Source: Manduca sexta
Lineage: Eukaryota > Arthropoda > Insecta > Lepidoptera > Sphingidae
Length of the DNA: 64,000 nt
Assembly: GCF_014839805.1 (NCBI RefSeq)
Contig: NC_051132.1
Coordinates: 3,782,001 to 3,846,000 of the forward strand
Direction: 5' to 3'
Shown piece by piece: positions 36,910 through 49,483 of the stretch. The position numbers and the translations under genes are program-made. Under the pieces are notes generated by a model, which was not told the origin of the DNA, did not search any database, and saw nothing but the letters and a program-made list of their open reading frames with translations. Positions within the stretch are counted from its first letter, which is position 1. Each line of letters opens with the position of its first letter.

Positions 36910-38201
36910 ACTTTCTGATTGGATTTGACTTTTTTATCGAAATTATGCTGTGACTCTATTTTATATTGTTTATTATTTATTTTTATTTATTATACACGTC
37001 ATTTACTAATCGCTGTTTGATTTATAACAGATAATGTCGTTAGAGTATTCATTAAATTGTAATAATGTCAGTTCAGTACTGTAAATGGGTTAATTTTGCA
37101 ACACTAGCTAAAATTGGTCAGGGCTGCGTAAGCGTAAAATAACTATCACCAAACATACACGCTATCGAAAAATTCACAAAACAACAAAGGCAACGCATCC
37201 CGGCCGGACCCCCTTTTATTTTATACCTCTCGTTAATTCCGAGGGTTAAAATCCCCGAAAAAGTGAGCACTTGCCTTGTTTACAAGGTTTTAGATTTTAA
37301 TTTAGATTGGGGTTGCAAGAACGCGGAGTTCAAAATGGCGTAAGTGTAGCGCAAAACGGCGGGAAAATTGTGTTGTTTGCTGACGACATTAGGTCGCTGG
37401 GTGTTTTATGAGGGGCGCTCTCTGCGTATCCATTAAAATCGCATTCGTATGTGATCACCTAATACAATATCATCAAGTCCGCGCCGGGGGTGCTTTGTGA
37501 ATAATTTCGCGGCAATCTGCTCGCATTTGTATCGGATTTGTATAATGTCTTATAATTTAATAATTGTTATGCAAGAGAAGCTAATTTTGGTAAGGGGTTT
37601 TAAATAAGTTACTTCTTTAAGAAATTTTTACTTCTTGCAACTATACTTACTCTTCACAATACGCGTATGTCCCGAATTTTTTATTGTTAGTTTTTTCAAT
37701 CAATCGTTTTCCAAATAAATGCATCACAAAAAAAATTAAATACTATACCAAAACGTAGATTTATTTTTATAACAGAAATTTTGTAATCGTGCATGTAAAA
37801 TGATTACCGTTAAGTAATTAAAATATAATTATAGGATTTGCGGGTTATTAAATTTCTAAACCTTAGAAACACAATGACGATGACGTCATGTTGCCCGTAC
37901 GGAAAGGAGAAAAAAAGAAATATCTACTTAAACTTAGGAATTAATATATACCTACCTATAATAATATGCAAGTAAAGATGTCTACAACCCTTTTGTGTTT
38001 TGTTTCGCGATAAGAGTGACAATCCGAGCGGAATCCCTCGGTTGTCCTGCAGATCCCCTTCGATATAAACCAGCGGTTAGCACACATAATCCCGGCCTTG
38101 AGACGGAAACTAACAAACTCAGTAAAATAAAATCATTTCAATTAGTTTAAATTTCAAAAATTAAGCTTAGTAGACTAATTAACGCTTTTATTAGCTTAAT
38201 T

Positions 38202-38251
38202 TTTTCTATCTCTTGGTTATTAGGTAGACCTAATAAGCAAGAGATAGAAAA
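38202..38251. repeat. Near-perfect 24-bp-arm palindrome
   Basis: 38202-38225 and 38228-38251 are reverse complements except for one base, with only AG between them. The loop is too short for a standard microRNA precursor, so it is more likely a cruciform-prone palindrome or a tiny DNA-transposon relic. Confidence 0.9.
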
Positions 38252-38877
38252 CTTTGACCTAATCTTTCTAAGTAGGACGTTATTGAATCTGTAGGCCTAC
38301 AAAATTAAACCAACATAACACCTTCCAATACAAAAATAGGGTTCATATCTAGAAACACTAAACCGATTATAATTTTCTTACCTTGAATCATAGTTCCTTA
38401 TTTATTTTAATTCGAACAGAAATTCACGCGTGCCTCAGTGCAGAATCTAGTATACTCTCACGTGCATTTTGTAAAATGAACTTACTTTAGATGAAATCAA
38501 AACGTATTCCCAATGAAGTATTTGCGTAATAAAAAGCTCTTTAATTACCCAGTAAAGAGCGCTCACTGTTCGCATCTGGCGCTTTAAAATCTGTCTATTT
38601 GTTTGTCCTGCGTTAGTTCACATTTGTTGCGCCCGCGGCGGACGTACGCAAACACTAGTGTGTCAATCATTGGTCCACTTACGTTTTGTTGTTTAATTTG
38701 TTGACTTAACAAAAGAGCTTGCTTTTTAATTAACCACGGGGCATGTTTGTATGTTGGACGCTGGTTTAATGACTTTAAATCATATGGAAATTCTTTAAAA
38801 ATCAAATGTATTATTTTTCGGCTTTAATGTCTCTACAGACCGGACACAGCGTATTATTAGAGTCTTTTTTACACTTA

Positions 38878-39052
38878 TTTATAACTAGGTTTTGCTCGTT
38901 CGATAAAGTTTTTTGAGATAAAAGTTCCACTTCATGTTTTTCTGGAATAAAATGGGGCCTATATTTTAAGCTACACGTCTAGCAATACATCGGTGAAAAC
39001 TGCATTAAATTCCATACTAGTTCTTGCATGATGCGTATACGAACATACAGTG
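38878..39052 (+). repeat. Worn interspersed repeat with 'ttttgctcg' head
   Basis: The text ataactaggttttgctcgtt, gataaagttttttgagataa, aatggggcctatattttaag and gtgaaaactgcattaaattc matches the 5' and middle parts of the class described at 17451-18708. Confidence 0.5.
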
Positions 39053-39755
39053 AAAAATTCTAAAAAGTGTAGTTTATCTAATAAAGTTGAAGAAAAACTA
39101 ATAAGTAAATATGGGCTACTAGTTTTTCTTCAATATCTACAATGTAATCTGCCCATTACAGTTTTATTATTCGTAAAGATTTGGTCGGCCAACTAGGAAT
39201 ATATTTGATACCCACATTAAGAAATTTAATTTTATTGGATTATATTTCATAAATTCCACCCATTATCAAAACCTCTACAATTTAATTTTGAAAATTAACC
39301 TTATCCACTATTTCGTAAATGGATATTTGGTACACCTAAACTTGTTATTCCTATTATAATTCGTGCGATAAACATGACCATGAAAGTTAAATAATACAGA
39401 TTACTTAGCAGAAAGGATTATACAACCACCTCAGGAAATAACTGAAAAAATATTATTCTTACAGCGCCATCTACATTCAGACAGCGGAAATAGTTAAAAC
39501 TTAATAATGATGTACTTTTATGTGTTGACAATCTTATTGAGCAAAGTAAATGTAATTGTTTTGTATTAAAGGCGAGAGCATTATTCATTTAATTGGCAAA
39601 ATAATAATATTAATATTCCCACCTGTTTTTTTCAAAGGTACGGGCACGGTAAAATGACCCCTGATGGTAAGTCGAGTGGGGTTCAGTAGATGATGATGAT
39701 AATGAAACTGTTAATAGTATTAATAATTAAATATTACTGTATGATTTTATTTAAA

Positions 39756-40077
39756 GCAGCGATAGCCTAGTTGGTTGTGGAACGGACTGCCGAGACGAAT
39801 GTCCGCAGGTTCAAATCCCAGGGCACACACCTCTGACTTTTCTAAAAAAAAATATGTGTGTATTCTTTGTGAATTATCGCTTGCTTTAACGATGAAGGAA
39901 AACATCGTGAGGAAACCTGCATACCTGAGAAATTCTCTATAGGAATTTTCGAGGGTGTATGAAGTCTGCCAATCCGCACTAGGCCAGCGTGGTGGACTAA
40001 GGCCTAATCCTTCTCAGTAGTAGAGGAGGCCCGTGCCCAACAGTGGAATAGTATATAATACAGAGCTGATATTATAT
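39756..40077 (+). mobile_element. Full-length tRNA-derived SINE, family A
   Basis: Head gcagcgatagcctagttggt, box-B-like caggttcaaatccc, conserved body, tail cagagctgatatta. Slightly more diverged than the copy 1.2 kb downstream in the same orientation. Confidence 0.87.
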
Positions 40078-40957
40078 ATGATTAAACTAGTCATTCAAAC
40101 GAAAAACTCTACATAGTTAAATATTAAATAAAAAACATATTCTTAACTTATACTCAATACAGGTTAATTTAAAAGTAATTATTCCAAAACGCATAATTAA
40201 ACACCTACCATTTACAATATACCATTTAAACAAAGAAAGTGCTACGAATTGTAAAAGCACTCTCGCTAAAACGAGAGCCATCAGATTTTTAAATTCGCTA
40301 AGCACCTCACATATACAGCCTGTTTAGTTGGATATACAATAAATTTACAATTTTTTTACGAATTCAAAAAATCCAAAGGCATAGCATTTCGAACTTTCTG
40401 TCCACGGCATAATGATGTCTCGAGATTTTCGCAAACACCAACGTATATTTACATCTAAAAGATATTAAAAGTTGAGCCACCCTTCTAAGTAGGCGCTCTT
40501 TTTCCTTTTTGTCCTTAATGTAAAAAAGAAAAACGCGAAAACTTTCGGGACGTGGCGAGTTTAAATTTTTCCACCCTTAATGCGCTTATTACGAGCGGGA
40601 GCGAAATTGAGTGGTCCTCAAAGTTTTTTGTAATAACTTTTGTTTTTATTGTCGTCGTGTTTTACGATTGTTTTAAAGCAAACCACAATATCACAACCAA
40701 TGTAATTTTACAAAATTAAACATTAAGTCACAAATGGTTGATCGATTTTTATGGTACACTATAAAAAACTTAACTATATCCTAATTTACTCTCTTTTTAA
40801 TGAATTGCTTTTCAAAAATAATAATTATCATTTACTTTGCTTATTTTCGCATCAATGGCAAATGACTTATATCTATGTGGACTATCAAAATAATTGTGTC
40901 CTACTGTGGTAAATACCCACTTATTATAAAAACTAAATATTACGATTTATGAAAAGG
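40078..40957. other. AT-rich spacer between two SINEs
   Basis: A GC-richer stretch at 40480-40620 (gaaaactttcgggacgtggc) is the only departure. No gene. Confidence 0.35.
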
Positions 40958-40971
40958 TATACTTTAGTAAT

Positions 40972-41295
40972 GCGGCCATAGCCTAGTTGGGTGTGGAACG
41001 GACTGCCGAGACGAATGTCCGCAGGTTCAAATCCCAAGGGCACACACCTCTGACTTTTCTAAAAAATCATGTGTGCATTCTTTGTGAATTTATCGTTCGC
41101 TTTAACGGTGAAGGAAAACATCGTGAGGAAACCTGCACATCTGAGAAGTTCTCTATAGGAATTTCGAAGGTGTGTGAAGTCTACCAATCCGCACTAGGCC
41201 AGCGTGGTGGACTAAGGCCTAATCCCTCTCAGTAGTAGAGGAGGCCCGTGCTCAGCAGTGGGCAAGTATATAATACAGGGCTGATATTATTATTA
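40972..41295 (+). mobile_element. Full-length SINE family A with perfect target-site duplication
   Basis: Flanked by exact 14-bp duplications TATACTTTAGTAAT at 40958-40971 and 41296-41309, which fix both ends. The head is gcggccatagcctagttggg and the tail gggctgatattattatta. This is the best-preserved copy in the window and probably the youngest. An 82-codon frame inside it is a repeat artefact. Confidence 0.93.
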
Positions 41296-41309
41296 TATAC
41301 TTTAGTAAT

Positions 41310-43826
41310 ATAGGTAAGTTATTTTTAATCCGAACTAATTTTGAGAACCGCTGCGCAACAACACAAGGAATCGCGCACATAACGCGAAACACAAGAAATG
41401 TTATTAAAGGGAGGTAGCATTTACATTTTTATCTTCATTGAGATTATATTATTCTAAATTAAGAAATAGGATAACATCGGTTAATTCTACCTTCAAATTA
41501 TAAATTAAAGAAATGATTTTAATGTTATTCATCGCATTCCATGCACTGCCATGCACTTTAAACTATTTAACATTCATGGAGTAATTCATATTTCTAGAGT
41601 ATAATCTAAAGACTAATATCCTAGAAAGCTCCAACAGAAGGAAAACTCACTGTAGACTAATATTTCTATGGCATCATGTGAACGAACACGGGAACACAGA
41701 GCCATTGTAAGTACTTCCAGCGAGGCTGCAATATAAGTCGATATAATAAAATAACATTTGAAGAGGAAAAGTTTGCGAGTTCGTAAGTTTGGGGGGGCTA
41801 ATCTCTGGAACTACTGAATTTTTATCACTAATAAGAAGCTATATTACTCCCGAGTGCTATAGGCTATTTTTATACAGGGAAAATATTTATTCCGGAAAAT
41901 CTTTATCACGCGGGCGGAATCGCGGACAAAACCTAGTAATAAATAAAAAAAACTTCTCAAATATTGTAATGTATAGGATAGTGGATAATATTTATAATTT
42001 TTCCGAGAACCCACTTTCTGGTTTGTCTACACCTTTTATAAAATACACTTTATAAGATTGAAGACTATAAGATTGTCACCATTTTTATTATTTATTTAAA
42101 TCGGAATGAATAAAAATATATTTCATTATTGTACCAGTAAATATGTCATTTTTAGAAAAGGCAAAAACTCGGCGTCGTTTTAATTAAAAATTTATTTTAT
42201 TTCTTACATTCAAACGCCCGTCTGTCGAGCATTTGACGAAGTTTTCTTATTTGAGCACAAAATAAGTCTTTATTGTTTTGACTGTGGATATATGTAGAGT
42301 TTAGGATATAAACAGACCAAGAGAAGCCCAACTCCCATTAATAAGTAGAAGCATACTTTAATTGGGTACTTCCTGATTTCCTGTTTGATTCGCAGGCGGT
42401 GCAATGACAAAATTTATGCAATCATTAATTTGATGATGTTCGGTGATGTATGAACTAGATAAGCCTCTACCCCACCATAAAGGAGAAATGCGTGAAGTTG
42501 TGAGTTACGCAAGTCGAAGAAATGAATATAAATATTGGCATAAAAAACTGGACGGGTTTCCGACAATATCGAAACATATTAATGATCTTATTTATTCTTT
42601 TGGTATCTCATTCACTGGTTTGTAAATAGCAGTTTCCTTTTACTATACTCGATTATAAGAAGCCGTAATATAATTATAATTATGAGTTTATATTTTACAT
42701 TGTAAATCCATAGAACTCTTTAGCCACAATAGAAAACAAAGCATTATGAAAAAAAAAACCTTATAACACCCACAATCCACTGTGACTGCGTAAAAAAGGA
42801 GATTCAACGTTTACCAACCTGATAAAAACAACACTTCATTCATAATACAGTTTTATTTAAAAGAAAATACACATTTCATAATATTATAGGTGGTTTATAT
42901 AAACGAGCTATAATAATGAACAATGATTCTACGCGCATAGAGAATGGACTGAGCAAAACACCTCACAAAATTAACAACTTGGTAATCTACAAAGCGAATA
43001 TATGACCATTATTAACTCTCTTCTGTATGTAATATCGAAAGGACATGCGCAGTCAATTATAATTCCTGCAGGGGACTAATCGAAATTCCAGAAAAAGACA
43101 AATACTGGCAGCACAATAGCTTTATCTCTCTCACTTGTCTACCAATATGTAGTTTGTAATTTTAAAACCATTTTCATCTATGTTTCAGTACATAGTTTAC
43201 ACATTAGATACTTCGAAAATACGTGATTTCATTTTGATAGTCATTTGATGATTTCATAGTCTACTAAGCTCAGGATCTCTTAACAGCTCACTACAATAAT
43301 TATAATAAAACTAAAATGACAATATATAACTATTATTAGTTTATAATATGCCGTTTAAGTGATTTAGACATGATTATAATTAGTGCCATTTCTATTTACA
43401 AAGGGATAACTTTTACACACGATAGGGATGATTACCCTTTCTTCAGAATACCTACTTTAAATACATTTAATACAATCAGTTTTATAGTAACTATGTAAAC
43501 ATTTTAAGGTATGAAAGTGATTAAAATACTTTATTAGACATAGATGACATGACCAGTGACGTCATAGTTCTGTCAGCCATATTAAATGACAGATTTGCGA
43601 CAGAGACTAAAGATTCTCTTAGAGATAATTTAAACACATATATTTGAAGTATTTTACATGAGGCGATTTTTCTGAATTCATATTAGTATTTCATGAGTGT
43701 GTAAAATATATAAGTAACTTTCTTTGATCATATCTATCACATATGTTTAGATATTAGCTAAAGTCTACCTGTTAGTATATTTAAGTGCTGATTACATCAA
43801 TAGTATTACTGAAAATCACTTAAATA
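41310..43826. other. 3' flank of ZAD gene 1 and AT-rich spacer
   Basis: Contains a repeat at 41790-41945. On the minus strand AATAAA-type words (about 42850) could end the ZAD gene 1 transcript. The 60-codon frame at 42443-42625 has no recognised domain. No other gene. Confidence 0.35.
41790..41945 (-). repeat. Interspersed repeat with CG-rich head, reverse fragment
   Basis: Contains aatctctggaactactgaat, ccgagtgctataggctattt and tcacgcgggcggaatcgcgg followed by acaaaacctagtaa. This is the reverse of the 'actaggttttgtccgcg' type of head. Confidence 0.6.
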
Positions 43827-46800
43827 TCATTTAACGTCATCGTCTATACAAAAATCGGAGGCGTCCAACACCACCTGAAACAAAAATTGATTACATAAAT
43901 ATTGAACAATAATTAATTGAACAATATAAATATTAATATAAATATAAATCTAATGCCATGTGTATGTAAGAGCGTCACTTGAGAACGACTCGACCAATTT
44001 GGGAGATTCCTTTCTTGTTTTGTTAGTAATTATTCGGACAAAGTTTGTATGAAAAAAATCAATTTTGGAAAATAAACAGAAAAGTGATATTTTGATAAAG
44101 TTTTTGTAGGAAAATGACTTTCGTGCACGCTAATCTCCGAAACTGGTTAACCGATTGCAATGAAATTGTTTGATTGCTTTGGTTAGTCCCAGGTTTAATT
44201 AAAGATAAGATAACTTTCGAGTTGACAACGCGCTGTTGTCGCAACGTAAATGATGAATGGGAGTTTACGTAAAATGTGGTCTATGGCAGGACATGTGCCG
44301 AGCCCAACAATGTAATAATAGTAATCATATCTTGCTGTACTAACAAATACCCAGGCAAATTATAACTGCCACTGAAACTTTGAAAAAAAAAAAAAAAAAA
44401 AAAACAGACACGCAAAAGCTGATTGGTACCCAAGAATTACTTTTCAAAGTATATTTCGTCGGGACTAGTGCAATACTGCAGTGATAAACAAAATTTTAAT
44501 AATATCAATCCCAACTTTAGTATAGGAAACATCAATCTCAAATACACTTGTTTCGCCTTTAACTCGATATTCCAATATCCCCGACGCTTGTACACATAGG
44601 ATTTCAAAATTTTATCTATATATTACCGCCTGCATGCCGGCCACAGCTCTGTCGGTTTCCTTCACGTCATCCTCCTGCTCTTCGTCAAGCCCTTGCATAT
44701 CGGCTTCTTGATCACCATCTAATTACATAAAAAAAGATATATAACGACTTTACAGGGGAAGTGGGTCAGGTTGGTCGTTCGGGGCAAGCTCTAAGGGCGT
44801 CTAGTGTCAAAAAATCGATGCAATATCTATTTAGGCATTATGTATAAAAGGAAGCGATTCCCACAAAAAGTGGAAATATTGTAGTGGCCTAAAATTTTCC
44901 GCCCAAGGTATCCCGGTATCAAAGACCGGCTCTGGCAAGGTTTATAAATTGTTCTAGAATTATCGCAAATTATTTGACTATTTTACTTTACCTAGCAGCT
45001 ACGGACAATGCTTTTTTTAAAAGAAGAAAACATACTACCTTCCGAGTTAGTCTGTATGAACTGCAGAGTACCATCGACCATCTGTCCGGATATGACGCCA
45101 GAGAGCCCGGTGACGTTCATCTGGCGGCGCATCTTCTTGGCCTCCTGCTCGAGCTGCTGCTGGATGTACAGCTCCTTATGGTGTACCTTATTGTGGTACT
45201 TCAGGTGGTGCGCCTTCGTGAACTTCTTGTTGCATGGACCACATCTGTTGGCAGCAAATGCAATGAGCTTTTTGCTTTTTACTATGTTTGACTCTAATAT
45301 TGCTATCTCTCTTGCACGCATGCAATATAACAAATGTGACGTCATTTCTGCATAACAGTTTTTTTATTACCAATTCTAAATTTAGCGAGGGCTGAATTCA
45401 TTTATGTATAGGTTAATATATTTTTTTCTATTTTAAAAATATATAATGGCTACATTTATGAAATGCTAGGTACTTACGAATATTTCTTGACCCCGGTGTG
45501 CGTGAGCATGTGGTTCGCTAATACGTACGAGTACGTAAATGACTTGCCACACAGTGAGCATTGGTACGGACGGACACCCATGTGCAATCTGTAATGTAAT
45601 ATCTAGTGAGTAATTATGTATATGACTAATGAATTTTGGTTTTAAAATTGAAAAAGAAAGCAAACACGTTCTTTACAAATCTAATTTGACCGATGTGCCG
45701 ATAACAGCGCCTTTTACACAGTATTAATAAGAAAACTGTAACCTTATGTAATGTGTGAATAAGTTCTATTTTCTTATCAAAATGGTGAAATATATATTGT
45801 TACCTCTCGTGTTTCTGCCGGCTGCCGTAGTCTCCGAAGCGTCGGTCGCACACGCGGCACTTGTAGGGCCGCTGGCCGGTGTGGCGCATCATGTGACGCC
45901 GCAGCTCCATGTTTAACACACACGCGTACCCACACACACTGCAATACAACTTTAATATGTTGAGAATGTCTTCTTACTTTTAATAGCATAATAGTCAGAA
46001 AATCCAGAAAGTTATTACAGTAGCAAAACCAATCCCTAAATTGATTTGGTTCAGAGGTTTGATGAGTACTATGTAACTATATATGATAAACTACATCGGT
46101 TATATCAGCCTTGTATAATATACTGTTGTCCCACTGTTGGGCACGGGCCTACTCTACTACTGAGAGAGATTAGGCCTTAGTCCTCCACGCTGGCCTAGTG
46201 TGGATTGGTAGACTTTACCCACCCTCGAAAATTCCTATAGAGAATTTCTCAGGTATACAGGTTTCCTCACGATGTTTTTCTTCACCGTTAAAGCAAGCGA
46301 TAATTCATAAAGATTACACACATAATTTTTTAGAAAAGTCATAGGTGTGTGCCCTTGGGATTTAAACCTGCAGACATTCGTCTCGGCAGTCCGTTCCGCA
46401 ACCAACTAACCTATCGCCGCTAGCATCGGTATCTTTATATAAATGTATAGATAATGTGTAAGTTATTAGGTTTCTACAATTATCTAATAGACTAATACAA
46501 AGATAAAGGTGCCTCTAGTACATACTCTCGTATACTTTACCTGCACACAAATGGTTTGATGCCCAAATGCCGACGTATGTGCGCCTGTAACGAAGCGTTA
46601 GACGCGAACGAAGCTCCACACGTTTCACAGGTATGCCTGCACAAATAATATTATACATAAATTGTGTATAAAGTATATAACCATATAAATAGATATCTGG
46701 TATTCAGTTTTATGCTTTATCCATTCTTTTTTAATATAAATAGATACGAAATAGATTTTTTTATTGTATTTTGTTTGCGTTTCTTCTTTAATCCTTTTTG

Positions 46801-49483
46801 TGCGCATTAAATAAAATGTCGTATAAATAAATAATACCAAAATCGTAATAAAATGATCAAAAATGATGAAGGACAATACTTACGACTTTTCATAAACATA
46901 TTTCTTTTTATTTACATTTGTTGTGTATTTTTTGGTTTTAGGGTTAAGTAAGTAGTCGGGTAATGGTTCTGATAAGGCCAGCATCGTCTCCTTTGTTATC
47001 ATGTCATCACTTTCTTCGTTCTTTACAATAATTTTTGCACCAATTGTGTTTTTGCGTGGACGGCCGCGCTTTCTCGGCGCCGGTGCGGGCTGTAATAATG
47101 AAATTGGTCATAAAAATGACTGTTGATTATGATAGACTTATGACATGTGCAAAAAAATTCAAAATTCTGTATAAATGTAAAATGGTAGATATTGTTACTA
47201 TGGACTTGCGGACGACCAACACCTTAGTCCGTCCCGTAACCATGAAGGCAGCAGTCTTTGAAACGTCGGGAGAAAGTAATAATACAAATAACCGCGATAA
47301 AATCCGTAAAATAGTTTTATTTAAATGTGCAAAAAGTTAAATTACATAGATTAATTCATTCGATACAACTAAGACTTTAATTATTTTGTAACCAGTTAAA
47401 TTAAAGTTTGAGGTTTAAAATGGTAGAACCATGCTGTCTTTGTCCCCCACTTGTAGCGCAATGCAATGCAAGTGGTGCAAGTCTACCATGAAATTATGTC
47501 TATGCAATAAAAAAAAATATGTTACCTCTACTTCTTCATCGGGCTCAGATTCACCATCAGGAATAAAATCAGGATCATCGTTATGATAACCTAAAACAAT
47601 TAATAACACAAAATTACCCATCTGATACACATATTATTTTGAAAATTTAACATCTATGCTTTAGTAATTTCCATAATGATTTAAAAATAATAATCAATGA
47701 CTTAAAAGTATAAAGAATCTAGAAGAACCTATCTACAGATTGATAAAAACAATATCAAAATCTATAAATAACTTACTTTCACCAAAATGCTCATATTCTG
47801 TTGGTTCCTGCTTCAAATCCAGGGAACCGTTGGCCAGCAGTGTGGTGAGAGCTTCAGGCTCTTTCTCTGCTTGCTTGGGTTTCTTGCGTTGGTACGGTGA
47901 TACATCTATCATAAACAATATGTTCAATACGTAAAAAATTCTACACTTAGTCAATTTTTGTCATAAAAATAATGAATTCAGAATAAATAATTTGTTGCTT
48001 CAAGCATTTAGCAAATGCCAAAAACTATTAAGTCTTTGGCATTATATTTTGAGAGTAAAATACTTTTCTTAACTCTATTCAGAAATATCTGCTATTTCTT
48101 ATATATAGCATTACAGTAACATGCCTTACGAACCCAAAAGACTGGCTGCTAGACTTCAAAACATTGAGAGCTCATTCTGCATATCAGACCATCAACAATT
48201 TTATTTTATTTATATAATTGTAAAATATGGGTAAATATTATTTTTACTTTTTTGATGAAAAACACTGCAAACTGCCACGTTACCATGAAAGTTGAAGTCT
48301 TCAAAATGTCAGAAGGCAATTAAAATATAAAAAAACGCAATAAAATCCGAAAAATATTATTACAAGGATATCTAACATTCACATAAACACTAGAAATCAT
48401 TATGGCTTATAAGTTACCGATTTGTCCCTGCTCATTCGGATACTTCCGAGGCCGGCCCCGCTTCCTAGGTCCCGGTGCCTTTGTGACAACTGCAGAGTTG
48501 GGGGTCTGCACCACTGTCCTAGTCCACTGGCCTTGGGAGTCATTATCCACTGCCAATTCATATTTGAACAATGAACCATTCTCCTGCTTTATTGTTATTG
48601 TGTCTGTATCTGCAATGGAAAAAATATGTTTGAAATTTTAGTTAGAGACTAATAGTTACAAAGTTACATAGAGGAATATAATATGTGTTCTGCATATTAC
48701 AAAGTAATATATTTTATTGACTAATAAATAATAAAATAATAATGATAAATTTATTTGTAAATCAGACAAATGGTAAATATTACAAAACTCAGTTAGTGTA
48801 TAAATGTTACAGAGTTGTGCATTGCTTTTTTTTATTATATTTGTCACAATAAGAAAATGATCTACTGATACTTATGCTAGGAGAACCTATGTTATAGGTA
48901 TCAGATATATTCAAAACAATAAAATTCCTATAACCATAGCTTGGTTAATGTTTTTTGGTAACAATTTTTATGCAATATTCACATCAGCAGATATCCAAAA
49001 CTAACCTTCTGAAATGGATGATGTGGAGGCTGTAGTCTTCAGGAATTCTTCCAGACAATCCTTCAGCGTGTCGTTCGCTATAAGACACTGTTGTTTAAAC
49101 TGATGCGCGACGGAAAGCTTGTCTACACAAGGCAAGCATATTAGTGTAGGCAAATTGTCCGTACGCGGCACCTGATAAATTCACAAGTGTTGAATATTTT
49201 AAGAGGTTATACGTATTTATTTCGATTATAAACATAAACAAATACCTGGGATAACATCAAAAAACGAAAACCAGCAAAATAAACCGATAATAGCAACATT
49301 ATTGTACGAAAAAATTAATAGGGTGGCCATCGCAACCATTTTGGTGTGGTCATTTCTACTTACTTCCACGCCGCAACAAAATGTGTACTTCTCGCCGAGT
49401 TGTTCGTTATTTTCGTCACAGTCGAAGAGGGAAACTGTATCACCACTCTCTAAACATACACGACACGTTTGCTGCCAATCCAT
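43827..49483 (-). CDS. ZAD / AT-hook / C2H2 zinc-finger protein, paralogue 1
   Basis: A probable nuclear DNA-binding regulator of 521 residues. Coding exons in transcript order: 49483-49364, 49171-49006, 48609-48418, 47905-47777, 47590-47526, 47089-46884, 46636-46541, 45938-45804, 45588-45478, 45244-45039, 44718-44627, 43874-43827. All junctions keep frame with GT-AG sites. ZAD cysteines are C7, C10, C52 and C55, the usual insect dimerisation module. AT-hooks (KRGRPRK) are near 145-151 and 231-237, with an acidic DDPDF segment between them. Five fingers lie at 296-316, 324-344, 352-372, 380-400 and 408-428, each C-X2-C-X12-H-X3-H. The tail after the fingers ([26 protein letters not shown]) is shared with the paralogue; the protein ends DASDFCIDDDVK. 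A SINE sits in intron 7. The start is the first ATG before ZAD. Targets are unknown. Confidence 0.9.
43960..44404 (+). repeat. Interspersed repeat ending in poly(A), ZAD gene 1 intron 11
   Basis: The block holds phrases common in insect dispersed repeats, such as ctaatctccgaaactggtta, and ends in a run of 22 A at 44383-44404. That suggests an inserted retroelement remnant or two overlapping repeats. No open frame of note was seen. Confidence 0.4.
46103..46421 (-). mobile_element. tRNA-derived SINE, family A, in ZAD gene 1 intron 7
   Basis: Near-complete copy in reverse orientation, with the box-A-like start at the high coordinate and the tail at the low one. A CATCGGT duplication flanks it (46094-46100 and 46424-46430). 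It lies between exons 7 and 8 and runs in the same sense as the host gene. Confidence 0.8.
49275..49357 (-). promoter_or_regulatory. Conserved intron-1 block, copy in paralogue 1
   Basis: The block lies 6 bases inside the 5' end of intron 1. Aligned by hand with 56210-56287 it differs at about five or six positions plus two small indels, including 20-base runs without a mismatch around TGGCCACCCTATTAAT and ACCACACCAAAATGGTTGC. The adjoining 120-base coding exon differs at about 28 positions. This suggests a shared regulatory or RNA element. Read in the exon frame it stays open for a while (HTKMVAMATLLIF), so a retained-intron isoform is another possibility. Confidence 0.5.

Larger units (their letters stand above)
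36910..39755. other. 3' flank of coiled-coil gene and AT-rich spacer
   Basis: An ATTAAA word near 37050 may serve as the poly(A) signal of the coiled-coil gene. GC-richer text at 37120-37520 contains caaaatggcg and acaaaacggcgggaaaa-like words. A palindrome at 38202-38251 and a repeat at 38878-39052 are listed separately. No further gene. Confidence 0.35.

Noticed and set aside
38202..38251. Possible microRNA precursor
   Set aside because: A two-base centre leaves no normal hairpin loop and no known microRNA seed was recognised.
44974..45355. Two long plus-strand frames of 105 and 115 codons
   Set aside because: They are antisense shadows of exon 10 of the first zinc-finger gene.
45777..45989. 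70-codon minus-strand frame over a finger exon
   Set aside because: Wrong frame of exon 8, whose proper frame continues the finger ligands across both junctions.
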